DNA of 38,419 bases from Deltaproteobacteria bacterium. Lineage in GTDB: Bacteria > Myxococcota_A > Polyangia > Polyangiales > JADJMO01. Below, piece by piece: positions 16,139 to 26,700 of the stretch. Location of the stretch: contig JACPFM010000093.1 in NCBI GenBank assembly GCA_016182965.1, positions 1-38,419 on the forward strand, in the 5' to 3' direction. The position numbers were made by a program, and so were the translations under genes. A model generated the notes under the pieces. The model saw nothing but the letters and a program-made list of their open reading frames with translations. It searched no databases and had not been told where the DNA came from. Every line of letters starts with the position of its first letter. Positions within the stretch are counted from its first letter, which is position 1.

Positions 16139-18271
16139 ATGAACCCGAAGAACCACAGGGGACGAGTCAGCCGGTCGAGCGTGAGCCACCCCGATCGCAG
16201 CCTGACGAGTCGCCTGACCCGGCTCTCGATCCTCGAGCCGACCACCCGGGAGGTGGGCCTGCGCCCCGTGCGCTGGTCGCTCCTCGCCCTGCCGCTCATC
16301 GCCGCCGGGCTGGTGTTCGCGGTGCGCGAGGTGGCACGCGTCGAGCGCGTCCTCGCCGCCGAGGGCAGCCGCGCCCAGCGCGTCATCGTCTACGAGGTGC
16401 GACCGGGCGGCGCGCTGCGCGTCCCCATCGAGCCGGGCACCGACGTGTTCCGCGTGGTGGTGCACGCGGTGAAGAAGGGCACGCTGAGCGCCACCGGTCA
16501 CGACACGCGGCTCATCCTCGCCGCCAAGGGGAAGAAGGGCGCGCGCACCGACGAGGTGAGGCTGAAGGCGCCCGGGACCACCGCGCGCGTCGCGCCCGAG
16601 GAGGCCGCGCTCGTCGTCGGCGACCCCATCGCCGTCAACTTCGACGCGCACGGCCTCGGGGCCGGCGAGCTCTCGATCGCGCTCTCCTCGATCGCCGACG
16701 CCGACGGCGTGCTCGTGCGCATCTACCGCCGAGAGGCCGTCGGCGCCGAGTCGATCGCCTCGCGCCCGGAGCGCCTCGGCGCCGAGGGACGCGCACGGCT
16801 CGCCCACTCCGCGGGCGAGGTCGACTGGGACGAGCTCGACGCCGACGAGCAGACGATGCTCCTCGGCGAGCGGTGGCGCCGTGTGGCCGCGCTGCCCAAC
16901 GCCAACAAGGGCGTCGCCGCCCACGCGATCGCCCTCGCCGGGCGGCACCCCAAGGAGCTGCCCACCGACCCAGACCCCGCGCTCGCCGCATGGGATCTCC
17001 GCGGCGACGAGCGGATCGCCCTCATCGCGCGCGGCAAGACGCGCGTACGCGCGCGCTCCGAGGCGGACGCGCAGGCGAAGGTGATCGCGACCGTGCGCCA
17101 CCGCGACGGCCGCGTCGACACCATCGAGGGTCAGGGGGAGGTCCAGGTCGACGTGCCCGAGGACTACGAGGCCGCGATCGAGCTCTTTCGCTCGACGCCC
17201 GGCGCCCTCTCGTTGCGCGCGAGCGATCCGAGCAAGCTCGAGCGCGTGGTGCGCGCGGCCGGTTGGCGCGCCACCCAGGGCCGGCCCGTCGTCGTGAAGG
17301 CGGGCGCCGAGCCGATCGTGCTCCGCGTCAGCGCGCGGCGTCCGGTGCCGCGCGACGCGCGCGAGACCTTCTCCATCGCCCTCGACGCGAGGATCACCGG
17401 CGGCTTCCAGGCCGCGTCGACCATATCGAGCACGGGCGCGGCTGGCGCCCAGAGCACGAGCGCGGAGCAGGTCGTCCCGCTCCGCGCGACGCGTGCGCGA
17501 TCGATCTACGACCGCTACGACGTCCGCGATCCGGACGCCGCCCCCACGAGCAGCGCGGTGTTCCACGTGCTGCTCCCGGCGTCCGCCACGCTCTCGCTGA
17601 CGCCGGCGGAGGGGACGCTCGATCTCTCGCTCGCCGAGCTCGATCCGGGCGCCGACCCGCGGCCGGTGCCCACCTATCCGATCGACAAGCCGTGGCCCAA
17701 GATGACGAAGACCGGCGAGCCGGAGTGGGGCGGGTACGTCGCGCGTCGACCGAGCAACTATGCCGCGTTCGAGTCGGCGGAGGACGGTCGCGTCGTCATG
17801 CGGCTGCCGGCCCGCTACGTCGAGGTCAAGGAGCCCGAGACGAAGGCGCCGACCTTCCGCGTCAAGCGCCCGGAGGCCGCCGACGTCATCGTGCGGCACA
17901 ACCAGATCTTCGAGCCGACGACCGTCGCGTTCGAGATCGAGGTCCCGCGGGGCGAGCCGCTCGTCCTGCCGGTGCGCGCGTTCGCGCACGAGAAGCTCGA
18001 CCTCGTCGCCAGGGTCGACGGAGACGCCCCCGCACGTCGCGATCGCGGCGTCGCCGAGCGGGTGACCACCGCTCGCAGCCTGGCCGTCGAGGACGAGGTG
18101 CGAACGGTCGTGGTGCTCGGCGACGATCTGCCACCCGGCAAGCACGTGCTCACGTTCACGCCGCCCGCCGGCAAGAAGGCCTGGGTCCACCTGCCGTGGA
18201 CGGCCAAGCCGCGTCTCCCCGGCGCGCCGCCGCCCGACCCGCACTGGATCGAAGGCGAACTGGAGGATTGA
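16139..18271 (+). CDS. Bitopic inner-membrane protein of the PGA-like operon, function unknown
   Basis: A 710-residue protein from ATG 16139, chosen because GAAGAGG lies 9 nt upstream; ATG at 16121 would add six residues. A basic N-terminal tail precedes one transmembrane helix (WSLLALPLIAAGLVFAVREV, roughly residues 46-65), leaving some 640 residues probably in the periplasm. These are rich in beta-type segments such as LRVPIEPGTDVFRVVVHAV and QGEVQVDVPEDYEAAIELF, suggesting several beta-sandwich domains; I recognise no family. It starts 70 nt after the PgsC-like gene and ends 5 nt before the lipoprotein gene. Known PGA operons carry a bitopic extracytoplasmic protein PgsA/CapA at a comparable place. 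This one lacks visible CapA metallophosphatase motifs, so it may replace it as a periplasmic link (inference). Confidence 0.75.
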   Translation: MNPKNHRGRVSRSSVSHPDRSLTSRLTRLSILEPTTREVGLRPVRWSLLALPLIAAGLVFAVREVARVERVLAAEGSRAQRVIVYEVRPGGALRVPIEPGTDVFRVVVHAVKKGTLSATGHDTRLILAAKGKKGARTDEVRLKAPGTTARVAPEEAALVVGDPIAVNFDAHGLGAGELSIALSSIADADGVLVRIYRREAVGAESIASRPERLGAEGRARLAHSAGEVDWDELDADEQTMLLGERWRRVAALPNANKGVAAHAIALAGRHPKELPTDPDPALAAWDLRGDERIALIARGKTRVRARSEADAQAKVIATVRHRDGRVDTIEGQGEVQVDVPEDYEAAIELFRSTPGALSLRASDPSKLERVVRAAGWRATQGRPVVVKAGAEPIVLRVSARRPVPRDARETFSIALDARITGGFQAASTISSTGAAGAQSTSAEQVVPLRATRARSIYDRYDVRDPDAAPTSSAVFHVLLPASATLSLTPAEGTLDLSLAELDPGADPRPVPTYPIDKPWPKMTKTGEPEWGGYVARRPSNYAAFESAEDGRVVMRLPARYVEVKEPETKAPTFRVKRPEAADVIVRHNQIFEPTTVAFEIEVPRGEPLVLPVRAFAHEKLDLVARVDGDAPARRDRGVAERVTTARSLAVEDEVRTVVVLGDDLPPGKHVLTFTPPAGKKAWVHLPWTAKPRLPGAPPPDPHWIEGELED

Positions 18272-18276
18272 GTGAC

Positions 18277-19227
18277 ATGCGAAGGTTCGTCGTCCTTCTG
18301 GCCTGCAGCGTCGCGGTCTCGGCGTCGGGGTGCCGTCGCCGCGCTGCGCCGCCCCCGCAGGTGGAGCCGGTCGTCGTGAAGGCGATCGACGTCCGCTGCC
18401 CCGCCCTGCTCCTCGAGGCGCGCGAGGGCGGCCTCGACGCCGATCGGTACGTCTCGCCGACGGAGGCCGAGCGCCGCGGGCTGCGCGAGGCGATCTCCGC
18501 CCTGCTCGCCGGGCGCTCGATCGAGGAGGCGCGCGCGCACGCGAACCATGCCTCCTTCGAGATCGTCCCGCTGCCCGAGGACGACGCGCTCCTGCTCCGC
18601 GAGTCGGGCAAGCGGCGCGGCGGCGGCGCGTACCTCGTGCGCCCCGAGTCGAAGAACCGGCTCTACGTACAGGCGCCGCACACGTTCCACGACGAGGGCA
18701 CGCTGCCGCTCGCGTGCGAGCTGTTCGCGCGCGGGCGCGCCGCCGCCCTCTTCATCAACACCGCCCACCGCTACAGGGCGGCGGCGCAGACGCCCGGCGG
18801 CAACTGGCCCGCCGACGTCGCGCACAACCGCGAGTCGCTGTTCCAGGCCGCGACCGAGGCGATCGTGCGCGCCCCCCTCCCCGGCGGCCCGCGCGCCGCG
18901 CGCGTCGTGCAGGTGCACGGCTTCGGCGAGCGCGAGGGCAACGGCGCCATCGTCATCTCCGGCGGCGTGCGGCAAGCGAATCACCCGACGGTGGGCCGCA
19001 TCGCGAGCGCGCTCTCCCGCGTGATCGACGGGGGCGTCCTGCGGTTCCCCGACGACCACCCGGAGCTCGGAGCGACGACCAACGTGCAAGGTGCCATCGT
19101 TCGAGAGTCCGGCGGGCAGTTCCTCCACCTCGAGATGGCCGCGCCGCTGCGGCGCGCGCTGCTCTCCGACCCCACCTACCGAGCGAGCGTCCTGGCTGCG
19201 CTCGCCGACGCCATGGAGGGCGCATGA
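18277..19227 (+). CDS. Lipoprotein resembling phage poly-gamma-glutamate hydrolase (PghP-like zinc hydrolase)
   Basis: A 316-residue protein with signal peptide and lipobox (SASGC, Cys19), so membrane-anchored in the periplasm. The 120-300 region follows the layout of PghP, a zinc enzyme related to M14 carboxypeptidases. VQAPHTFHDEGT has the spacing HxxxxE followed by GT, like HGGGIEPGT in PghP (H135, E140). QVHGFGERE holds a later His (H214), like PghP SIHGY; VISGGV follows; and FLHLEMA gives a late Glu (E286), like VQLEL. These four positions suit a zinc site plus general base. Start ATG 18277 has GGAGG upstream; its stop overlaps the next start by 4 nt. An amide-polymer trimming or release role is inferred from neighbours. 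The match is by eye and remote. Confidence 0.65.
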   Translation: MRRFVVLLACSVAVSASGCRRRAAPPPQVEPVVVKAIDVRCPALLLEAREGGLDADRYVSPTEAERRGLREAISALLAGRSIEEARAHANHASFEIVPLPEDDALLLRESGKRRGGGAYLVRPESKNRLYVQAPHTFHDEGTLPLACELFARGRAAALFINTAHRYRAAAQTPGGNWPADVAHNRESLFQAATEAIVRAPLPGGPRAARVVQVHGFGEREGNGAIVISGGVRQANHPTVGRIASALSRVIDGGVLRFPDDHPELGATTNVQGAIVRESGGQFLHLEMAAPLRRALLSDPTYRASVLAALADAMEGA

Positions 19228-22200
19228 CGAGGCGCACGCGCATCGCACCGATCATCATCGGCACCCTCGCGATCGCCCTCGGCCTCGGGTGCGGCCGCCC
19301 GCGGCCCCAGAGCGGCGTTCCCCACGCCGTCGACAGCAAGGTCGAGTGGGCGCCGCTCGAGATCGAGAAGGGCTTCGACGTCGGCGGGCGCGAGATCGAC
19401 GTCATCGCCGTCCGCGGCGGCGACATCGTCCGGATCGCCACCGACGCGACCGAGCCGGTGCAGGTCGGCGAGCGCGTCCGCAGCGGCAGCGCGACCGCCG
19501 AGTCTTGGCGCAGCGCGCGCCCGGACGACGGCGTGGTCACCGTCCGCGCGACGCTGCTCTGCACCGCGATCCTCGTGCCCAAGGGCGTGGCCGTCCGCGC
19601 GCACCGCGCGACGACGCAGGACCCGGGCTACGCGTGGTTCGAGCACGAGGCGCGGGTGAACGCGTGGGCCGAGGGGCCGCTGCCCGCGCCCTTCCCCGCG
19701 ATCGCGCCGCCGGAGCGGCTGGACTTCGGCACGCTCGCCGCGCTCGATCGCGTGCTCGCCGACGCGGTCGAGCGGGCGAAGGACAAGACGAAGGCCCGCT
19801 CCGCGGCGACCGCGATCCGTCGCGTCGCCGGCCTGCGGGCGCTGCGCGCGCTGCGCTCGCCGACGGGCTTCCCGTTCTTCTACGACTCGCTCGTGACACC
19901 CGGCGACGCGGCGTCGCGCAAGTCGCGCGAGCTGTCCGGCCACAAGACCTGGCTCGTCACCTCGGTCGATCCGATGTCGGTGACCGTCGAGGGCCCGCGC
20001 CTGCTGCACGTTTGGTCCTTCGGCGTGCGGCGCGACGAGGACGAGACGGTCCGCCTGCGCGTGACCGAGGCGACCCGCGAGCGCGCGGTGTCGAGCGGAG
20101 CGCTGTCCCATGCGCGGCTGCCGCGCGCCTCGGGCGAGGAAGGCCTCGAGGTGCCCGCCGAGCAAGCCGAGGTCGTGTCGCTCCGCCGCGCGGTCGTGCA
20201 CGTGCCGCCCGGATCGCACACCTACGCGATCGAAGCGCACGGCGGCACGGCGTTCGTCTCGGCCTCCACGTCGCAGCCGGTGATCCACGTCGGCGACGCG
20301 CTCGCCGGGATCAAGGACGAGGGGCGACAGCTCCGCGCTGCGCGCGCGGCGTGCAGCGACTCGACCGCCTTGTGCGCGGTGACGATGGCGCTCTCGGGCG
20401 AGGACGTCGACGCCGCGCGGTGGACCGCGGCCACCGCCTCCATCGACCCCCAGGCGCTGAAGGTGGCCGAGGCGCTCGCCGCCGGCGGTCCGCGCGATCC
20501 CTCCATCGCGCTGGAGCTCGCCGCCGCCCGGGGCGACGAGAAGGCGCTGGCCGCGCTCGGCGCGGGGGCGATGCGCGTGATCGACGACGGGCTGCGCGCC
20601 GCGTGGCTGCGCGGCACGACGCGCGGCACCCGCTGGGTCGTCGCCGAGCAGAAGGAGCTCGCCGACGTGCGCTGGCTCTCGCTCCTCTTCGACAAGAGCG
20701 ACGGCGGCTGCACGCAGGCGCCCGACGAGCCGTGGACGGAGATCGGCAAGGAGGAGGCGGCCTACTCCACGAGCACCTGGCGCGGCGCGCCGACGCTCGA
20801 GCTGATGGCCGCCGTCGGCTGCGGCACCAAGGCGCCGGTGAAGCTCGAGATCGACGGCCAGACGCTCACGCCCAACCCGTCCTCGCCGATGGTGAAGTGG
20901 CACGTGCTGGTGAAGGGCGATCGCGCGCGCGCGCGCCGCGTCGACCTCGGCGAGGGCCACGTCTACGCGATCGACCCGGAGGCCGCCGCCTGCGGCGCGC
21001 ACTGGGGCTTCATCACCGCGCCGCGCGTCGCGGCGCAGAGGCCGGCGCTGCCGTTCGACAAGAGCGTCACCGCGCCCGGCGTCGAGGTCTGGCTGCGCGA
21101 CGGCTCGAAGACGGGCACCCTCGAGGTGGTCTCCGACGCCGATCCGGCCACGCGCGCGCGCCTGGTCGTCACCCAGCACTCCGGCTTCGTCGCCGTGGAC
21201 GGCGACGGCGCGCGATGGGTGCGCGTCGCGCGCGTCGGCCTCCCGCCGTGGGCGGCGCAAGGCTCGTTCGCCGTCGGCGGGCCGGACGTCGCGGTCCGCG
21301 CGATCGTCCGCGCGCCCAAGGGGCAGGACGACGTCGCCGGCCAGGCGTTCGCCTCGGCCACGCCTGCGACCGACGCGGTCGCCCTCGAGGCCGAGCCGCT
21401 CGACGAGGCGAAGGTGATCGAGGCGTCGCGCCAGATCCTCGCCGCCGAGGGCGTGGAGCAGGGTCGCAGGTACCTAGCGCGCGCGATGATGCTCGCCGTC
21501 GCCGGCGAGGCGCGGGCCGCCATCGAGGACGCGCGCGCCGCCAAGGTGCTCGGGGCCAAGGGCGCCAAGGGCGAGGACGTGGTCGAGTCGGTGCGCGCCG
21601 CGATCCGGCAGAAGCCGCGCAAGCCGCTGCAGCTTCCGACCGGGCTGCGCGCCTACGGCATCGAACCGGACTTCGACGACGCCGCGCCGCGCTGCGGCCC
21701 GAGCAAGGGCCCGCGCGGACAGCTCGCCGGCGTGGTCGACGAGCTGAAGGTCCAGAAGAGCGCGCAGACCAAGGTGTGGGACGCTGGGCTCGCGATCCGC
21801 GCCTACGAGGCGGTGAGCGCCAACGCCGTCGATCCGCGCGGACCGTCGATCCTCTCGCGCGCGCTCGCCGGATCGCGCTGGGAGGTGCCCAAGGCCATCC
21901 CCGGCGACTTCGTGAAGGTGCAGCGCCTGCACTCGTCGCCGAAGGAGGGCCCGATCGATCCCGACGGCGACCTGCGCCCGCGCATCGGCACGGGTCAGCC
22001 GTTCGATCGGGCGAGCTACGCGACCATCACCGAGTCGCGTCCGGCCAAGGCGGCGCTCACCGGGCTCGGCGGCGCCAAGGCGCGCATCGAGTTCGCGTGC
22101 GTGGCGCGCTCGCCGGCGGAGGTCGTGAAGACCGACGCGCGCTGCCCAATCACCGTCAACCTGGGCGCGATCGTCGTCGGCGGCGGCGCCGCGCTGCACC

Positions 22201-23747
22201 CGACCTCGGGCGTCGACGGGCGTGGCAGCGTGGAGCTGCCCGCGCTGCCGCCGAAGGGCGCGGCCACCTACGTCACCATCGGCCTCGATCCGGCGCCCGG
22301 GCGCTGGGCGGCGATCGCGCGCGTCGTGTTCGACCGCGAGGTCCCCGGCGCGACGAGCGTCCCCGGCGTCGGGTGGGTGATGCTGCCGCCCGGCCTGCAG
22401 TGGCGCTGGCTGGTGAAGAACGACCAGGAGATCGCGCACGCGATGAGCGGCCCGGGGCTGCTGCGCGTCGACGCGATGGCCGAGGCCGACGAGACCCCGA
22501 AGGTCGTCGTGAAGGTCGGCGACAGGGAGATCCCCGTCACGGCCGACGGCACGCCGGTGGTGGTCCCCGTGGCCCAGCCCGGTGTCGTGCGCGTGCGCTC
22601 GATCGGCGGCGCGTCGACGATCTCGTTCGCCGAGCGCGTCGGCAGGCCGGCCCTCGACGCGGCCGCGCTGGAGGAGACGGAGGCCGAGCCCGCGCTCGCC
22701 GAGGCGACCGACGTCACCGAGCCGAAGGCCGTCACCACGACCGCGGTGCTCGACGGCGGCAACCCGAACGGGCTGTGGGCCGACACGGTCGCGAAGTCCG
22801 ATCGGCCGCTGACGCCGCTCGAGGAGGCGCTCGGCACCCTGTCGGTCCGCGGCCTCGCCCGCACCGGCACCCTGCGCGACGGCGATCCGAGCCTCACCGA
22901 GCGCGACAGCTACTTCGAGCAGTCGGTCGGCTACCGCCGTCGCGTCGAGTCGATCGGCCTGTGGACGGGCCTCACCGCCCTGACCCGCCAGCACCTGGAG
23001 CACACGTCGTCCTATGGCGCGAGCGCCTTCCTCTGGACGCACCTCCCCTCGCTCCGCCTGCGCCTCGCCGCGTTCGGCGACGTCTACGGGCAGAACGTCC
23101 ACGGCGTCGACGCGCGCACCCTCAACCCGCACGCGTACGTCGAGTACAGCGGCCGCGTCACGCCGAGCTTCTTCCTGCTCCCGCGGGTCGGCTACGACGG
23201 CGTCTACAGCAACATCGAGCGCCGGCCCGGCACGCTGCGCGGCGTCGACGACAACGTCTTCAACGAGTTCCGGTTCCGCCGCCCGACGACGGTCTACCAG
23301 CAGCTCACCGCGTGGTGGGTGCCCTTCATCAACGACATCCTCTTCATCCGCGCCCGCGCCACCCAGGATGCTCGACACGGCTTCAGCCACGCCGGAGTCC
23401 GCCCGGGCGCGCTCTTCGCGTTCGGCAACTTCGAGATCGGCGGCTGGGCGGATGCGACGTGGTACCGCGCGACGGAAGGCTTGCGTCCGACGTCGAAGGT
23501 CGACGTAACCGGCGTGGGATACGCGTTGTTCAACATCTGGGCGAGCGAAGGCTCGCTCGACATCCAGCCGGGCATCGGCGGTCGCATGCGCGCCGTCGAC
23601 GGCGGCTGGGAGGTCTATGCGCTCGTGAACATCTTCGCCAGCTTCCGCCGCGGCCTTCGCGACTTCGCGTCGCCCGAGCTCGCGTTCCCCGAGCAGTTCG
23701 GCGGGAACGTGCCGTGGCGCGGCCCTGCGGTGGGAGGGATGCGCTGA
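19224..23747 (+). CDS. Giant lipoprotein with C-terminal outer-membrane beta-barrel-like domain
   Basis: A 1507-residue protein beginning at ATG 19224 inside the previous stop. Signal peptide and lipobox-like LGLGC (Cys23) precede a long mixed region. Residues about 730-790 are helical with a TPR-like character (EGVEQGRRYLARAMMLAVAG, AIEDARAAKVLG). From about residue 1200 the pattern changes to alternating polar/aromatic strands with turns: SYFEQSVGYRRRVESIGLW, LRLRLAAFGDVYGQ, SFFLLPRVGYDGVYS, FNEFRFRRPTTVYQQLTAWW, FEIGGWADATWYR, WEVYALVNIFASFRRGLRDF. That fits roughly ten to twelve barrel strands. I recognise no family. In this operon it is the best candidate for an outer-membrane exit pore or anchor for the polymer. 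The stop overlaps the ligase start by 1 nt (TGATG). Confidence 0.68.
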   Translation: MTRRTRIAPIIIGTLAIALGLGCGRPRPQSGVPHAVDSKVEWAPLEIEKGFDVGGREIDVIAVRGGDIVRIATDATEPVQVGERVRSGSATAESWRSARPDDGVVTVRATLLCTAILVPKGVAVRAHRATTQDPGYAWFEHEARVNAWAEGPLPAPFPAIAPPERLDFGTLAALDRVLADAVERAKDKTKARSAATAIRRVAGLRALRALRSPTGFPFFYDSLVTPGDAASRKSRELSGHKTWLVTSVDPMSVTVEGPRLLHVWSFGVRRDEDETVRLRVTEATRERAVSSGALSHARLPRASGEEGLEVPAEQAEVVSLRRAVVHVPPGSHTYAIEAHGGTAFVSASTSQPVIHVGDALAGIKDEGRQLRAARAACSDSTALCAVTMALSGEDVDAARWTAATASIDPQALKVAEALAAGGPRDPSIALELAAARGDEKALAALGAGAMRVIDDGLRAAWLRGTTRGTRWVVAEQKELADVRWLSLLFDKSDGGCTQAPDEPWTEIGKEEAAYSTSTWRGAPTLELMAAVGCGTKAPVKLEIDGQTLTPNPSSPMVKWHVLVKGDRARARRVDLGEGHVYAIDPEAAACGAHWGFITAPRVAAQRPALPFDKSVTAPGVEVWLRDGSKTGTLEVVSDADPATRARLVVTQHSGFVAVDGDGARWVRVARVGLPPWAAQGSFAVGGPDVAVRAIVRAPKGQDDVAGQAFASATPATDAVALEAEPLDEAKVIEASRQILAAEGVEQGRRYLARAMMLAVAGEARAAIEDARAAKVLGAKGAKGEDVVESVRAAIRQKPRKPLQLPTGLRAYGIEPDFDDAAPRCGPSKGPRGQLAGVVDELKVQKSAQTKVWDAGLAIRAYEAVSANAVDPRGPSILSRALAGSRWEVPKAIPGDFVKVQRLHSSPKEGPIDPDGDLRPRIGTGQPFDRASYATITESRPAKAALTGLGGAKARIEFACVARSPAEVVKTDARCPITVNLGAIVVGGGAALHPTSGVDGRGSVELPALPPKGAATYVTIGLDPAPGRWAAIARVVFDREVPGATSVPGVGWVMLPPGLQWRWLVKNDQEIAHAMSGPGLLRVDAMAEADETPKVVVKVGDREIPVTADGTPVVVPVAQPGVVRVRSIGGASTISFAERVGRPALDAAALEETEAEPALAEATDVTEPKAVTTTAVLDGGNPNGLWADTVAKSDRPLTPLEEALGTLSVRGLARTGTLRDGDPSLTERDSYFEQSVGYRRRVESIGLWTGLTALTRQHLEHTSSYGASAFLWTHLPSLRLRLAAFGDVYGQNVHGVDARTLNPHAYVEYSGRVTPSFFLLPRVGYDGVYSNIERRPGTLRGVDDNVFNEFRFRRPTTVYQQLTAWWVPFINDILFIRARATQDARHGFSHAGVRPGALFAFGNFEIGGWADATWYRATEGLRPTSKVDVTGVGYALFNIWASEGSLDIQPGIGGRMRAVDGGWEVYALVNIFASFRRGLRDFASPELAFPEQFGGNVPWRGPAVGGMR

Positions 23748-26700
23748 TGCCTCGCTCCGACGAACGACACGTGCACGTGAGCGCCCTCACGGGCGTGCAC
23801 GTGAGCGCCCTTACGGGCGACGCCCGAGCCCTCACGGTCGATCCGCTCCGCGAGCGCCTGGCCGCCCCCGAGCTCGAAGGCGCGCGACGCGTCCTCGAGC
23901 ACGGCGGCCTCCCAGCGCTGATCGCCTGGGCGCGCGAGCAGCTCGCGCGCATCGAGGCGCGACGGGCGCGCTTCGAGATCCTCTCGCGTGATCTCGAGAG
24001 GCACCCGACCGAGCGCGACGCGGTCATCGAGGCCTACCTGCGCGAGACGGTGCCGGACCCGAAGCAGCTGGCCCGCGACCTCTCGGCGCGCAGGAAGAGC
24101 GGCGGCGAGCTCGTCGATCTCGCCACGCTCGGCGAGCGCGTCGTGCGCTCCTGCGCCGAGGCGGAGCGCGCAGCCGACGCCGCCCTCGCGCTCGCGCGCT
24201 CGGCGCTCGCCGAGGGCTTCGGCCCCCCGACCGACCTGTCCCCCCTCTTCGATCTCGCGCGGATCCAGGGTCAGTGGAGCCGCCGCGCCGAGGCGCTCGC
24301 GCTGCTCGCCGACCTCGCGCGGCTCGGCATCGGGCGCGAGGGGCTCGACGCCATCGCCACCGTCGCGCGCGCCCTCACGCGCCGCGACGAGCACCGCTGG
24401 GTGCAGCCGGCGGCGCTCGCCACGCTCGCCGTCGCCGATCCAGCGGGCGGGATCGCCATCGCGCGCGATCGCCTGGCGAGCCCGGAGCGCGGCGACGACT
24501 TCCTGGTCCGCGAACGGATCCTGGAGCTTGCGGCGCGCGGCGCGTTCGGCGAGGCCGGCTGGGGCAGCCTCGTGAACCTCGCGCTCGCCGATCCGAGCGA
24601 GCACGTGCGGCTGACGCTGGCGCGCGGCGAGCGCGACCCGGTGCGCCTCGAGCGCCTGCTGCACGCCGACGCGAGCGCGAAGGTGCGCGCCGTCGCCGCC
24701 ATCGGGTTGGCTACCCACGATCCGACGGTGGCCATCCCGGCACTGCTCTCCGTGCTGCGCGACGAGACCCACGATCTGGTGGTGCGCACGGCGGCCGAGG
24801 AGCTCTCCGGCCTCGCGCGACGCGACGGCATCGCCGACGTCGTCGCCGTCGAGGCGGTGCTCGCGGCCCTCGCGCACGCGAGCGACCGCGCCGAGCTCTC
24901 GCCCAGCGTTCGCACACGCGTCGGCGACGCCCTCGCGCAGGTGACGGTGTACTGCGACCCGATCGCCCGCGCGGTCCACGACCTGATCGCGCCGATCGTG
25001 AGCGAGACCCCCGTCGGCTCGCGATCGATCATCCGCGACGCGCTCCTCGAGACGGTCGACGACGCGCGCCTCGGCCGCGTGCTCGCCGTGCTCGCGATCC
25101 ACGACTTCGCGCTCGGCGTCGATCGCATCGACGGCGGCATCGTCCTCCACCGCGGCGAGCGGCGAACGCTCGCGCTCTGGCGCGTCATCCACGAGGTCAT
25201 GCACCCCGGACCGAGCAAGCGGCAGGCGTTCGTCCACACGGTCGGCCGTCGGCCGGGGGGCGCGCTGCGGGCGCCGCCCGGCGGGCTCGCGGAGCTGACC
25301 GCGACGCAGGTCCCCGGAGAGCGCGTGATGAGCGAGCGCGCCGGCGGCTGGGGGCGACACCTGCCGCTCGTCGACGACCTGCTCTCGACCGGCGTGCTGC
25401 GCAAACGGACGGTGGCGCTCGTCGCGTCCACCGGCACCACGACCATCATCCCGCCGTCCTCGCTCGGCGGGCGGCTCCGCGGTTGGCTCTCGATGACGTT
25501 CGGCTACGCCGATCTCGCCGGCCTCCGTCGCCGCGCCCTCGACTCCGACGAGCCGACGACCCAGGTCGCGTACGTCAACGAGATCGCCAGGCGCACGGGC
25601 ATCACCGTGGCCTACACGCCGCACACCTTCACCACCGAGGGCGCCGGAGCGGGACGCGTCGCGCCGCGCGGCCTCGCGCCGAAGGTGACCACCTACGCGC
25701 CGGAGCACGCGCGCGCGCGCGGCTCGGAGGCCCCCTCGCGCGCGCTGTCGGTCCTGGCGCCCGGCGCACTGGGCATGGAGTGGCAGGGGCTCGGCGATCT
25801 GTGGCGCGATCTCGTGCAGTACGCGACCTCCCCGCACGGCAACCGGCTCCCGCACCTCGCGGCGTACGCGACGGTCATGCTCGGCGCGTTCCTCGTGCGC
25901 GGCGTGGCGATCCGCCGCTCGATCGAGCACGACCGCGCGGCCATCCCCCTGGTCATCGGCGGCTGGGGCACGCGCGGGAAGTCGGGCACCGAGCGGCTGA
26001 AGGCGGCGCTGTTCCAGGGGCTCGGTCACGAGTGCCTGGTCAAGACCACCGGCTGCGAGGCGATGTTCATCCACGCCGTCCCCGGCCAGGCCGCGCGGGA
26101 GGTGTTCATCTACCGCCCCTACGACAAGGCCACGGTGTGGGAGCAGCGTGACGTGCTGGCCCTGGCGCGCGCGCTCGGCGTGCGCGTGTTCCTCTGGGAG
26201 TGCATGGCGCTGCAGCCCGATCTGGTGAACCTCCTGCAGTCGCAGTGGATGCGCGACGACTTCTCGACGATCACCAACGCCTACCCCGATCACGAGGACG
26301 TGCAGGGTCCGTCCGGCCACGACGTCGCCACCGTGATCAGCGAGTTCGTGCCGACGCGCGGGAACCTCCTGACCGCCGAGGAGCAGATGCTCCCGATCCT
26401 CCGCGAACGCGCGCGCGAGCGAGGGACGGCCGTGCGCGTGGTCGCCCCGCGCGACGCCGACCTGATCGCCGACGACGTGCTCTCGCGGTTCCCCTACGCC
26501 GAGCACCCGCGCAACGTCGCGCTGGTCATGCAGCTCGCGCGCACGCTCGGCGTGCCGAGCGCCGTCGCCCTCGCCGAGATGGCCGATCACGTGGTGCCCG
26601 ATCTCGGCGTGCTCAAGGACTACCCGACCGTCCCGCACCGCGGCCGCGCCCTGTCGTTCGTCAACGGCATGAGCGCCAACGAGCGGACCGCCGCGCTCGG

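Noticed and set aside
13084..16386. 1100-residue minus-strand frame antisense to the PgsC-like gene
   Set aside because: Low-complexity Arg/Gly/Glu text typical of GC shadows; the sense strand has convincing membrane helices and family motifs.
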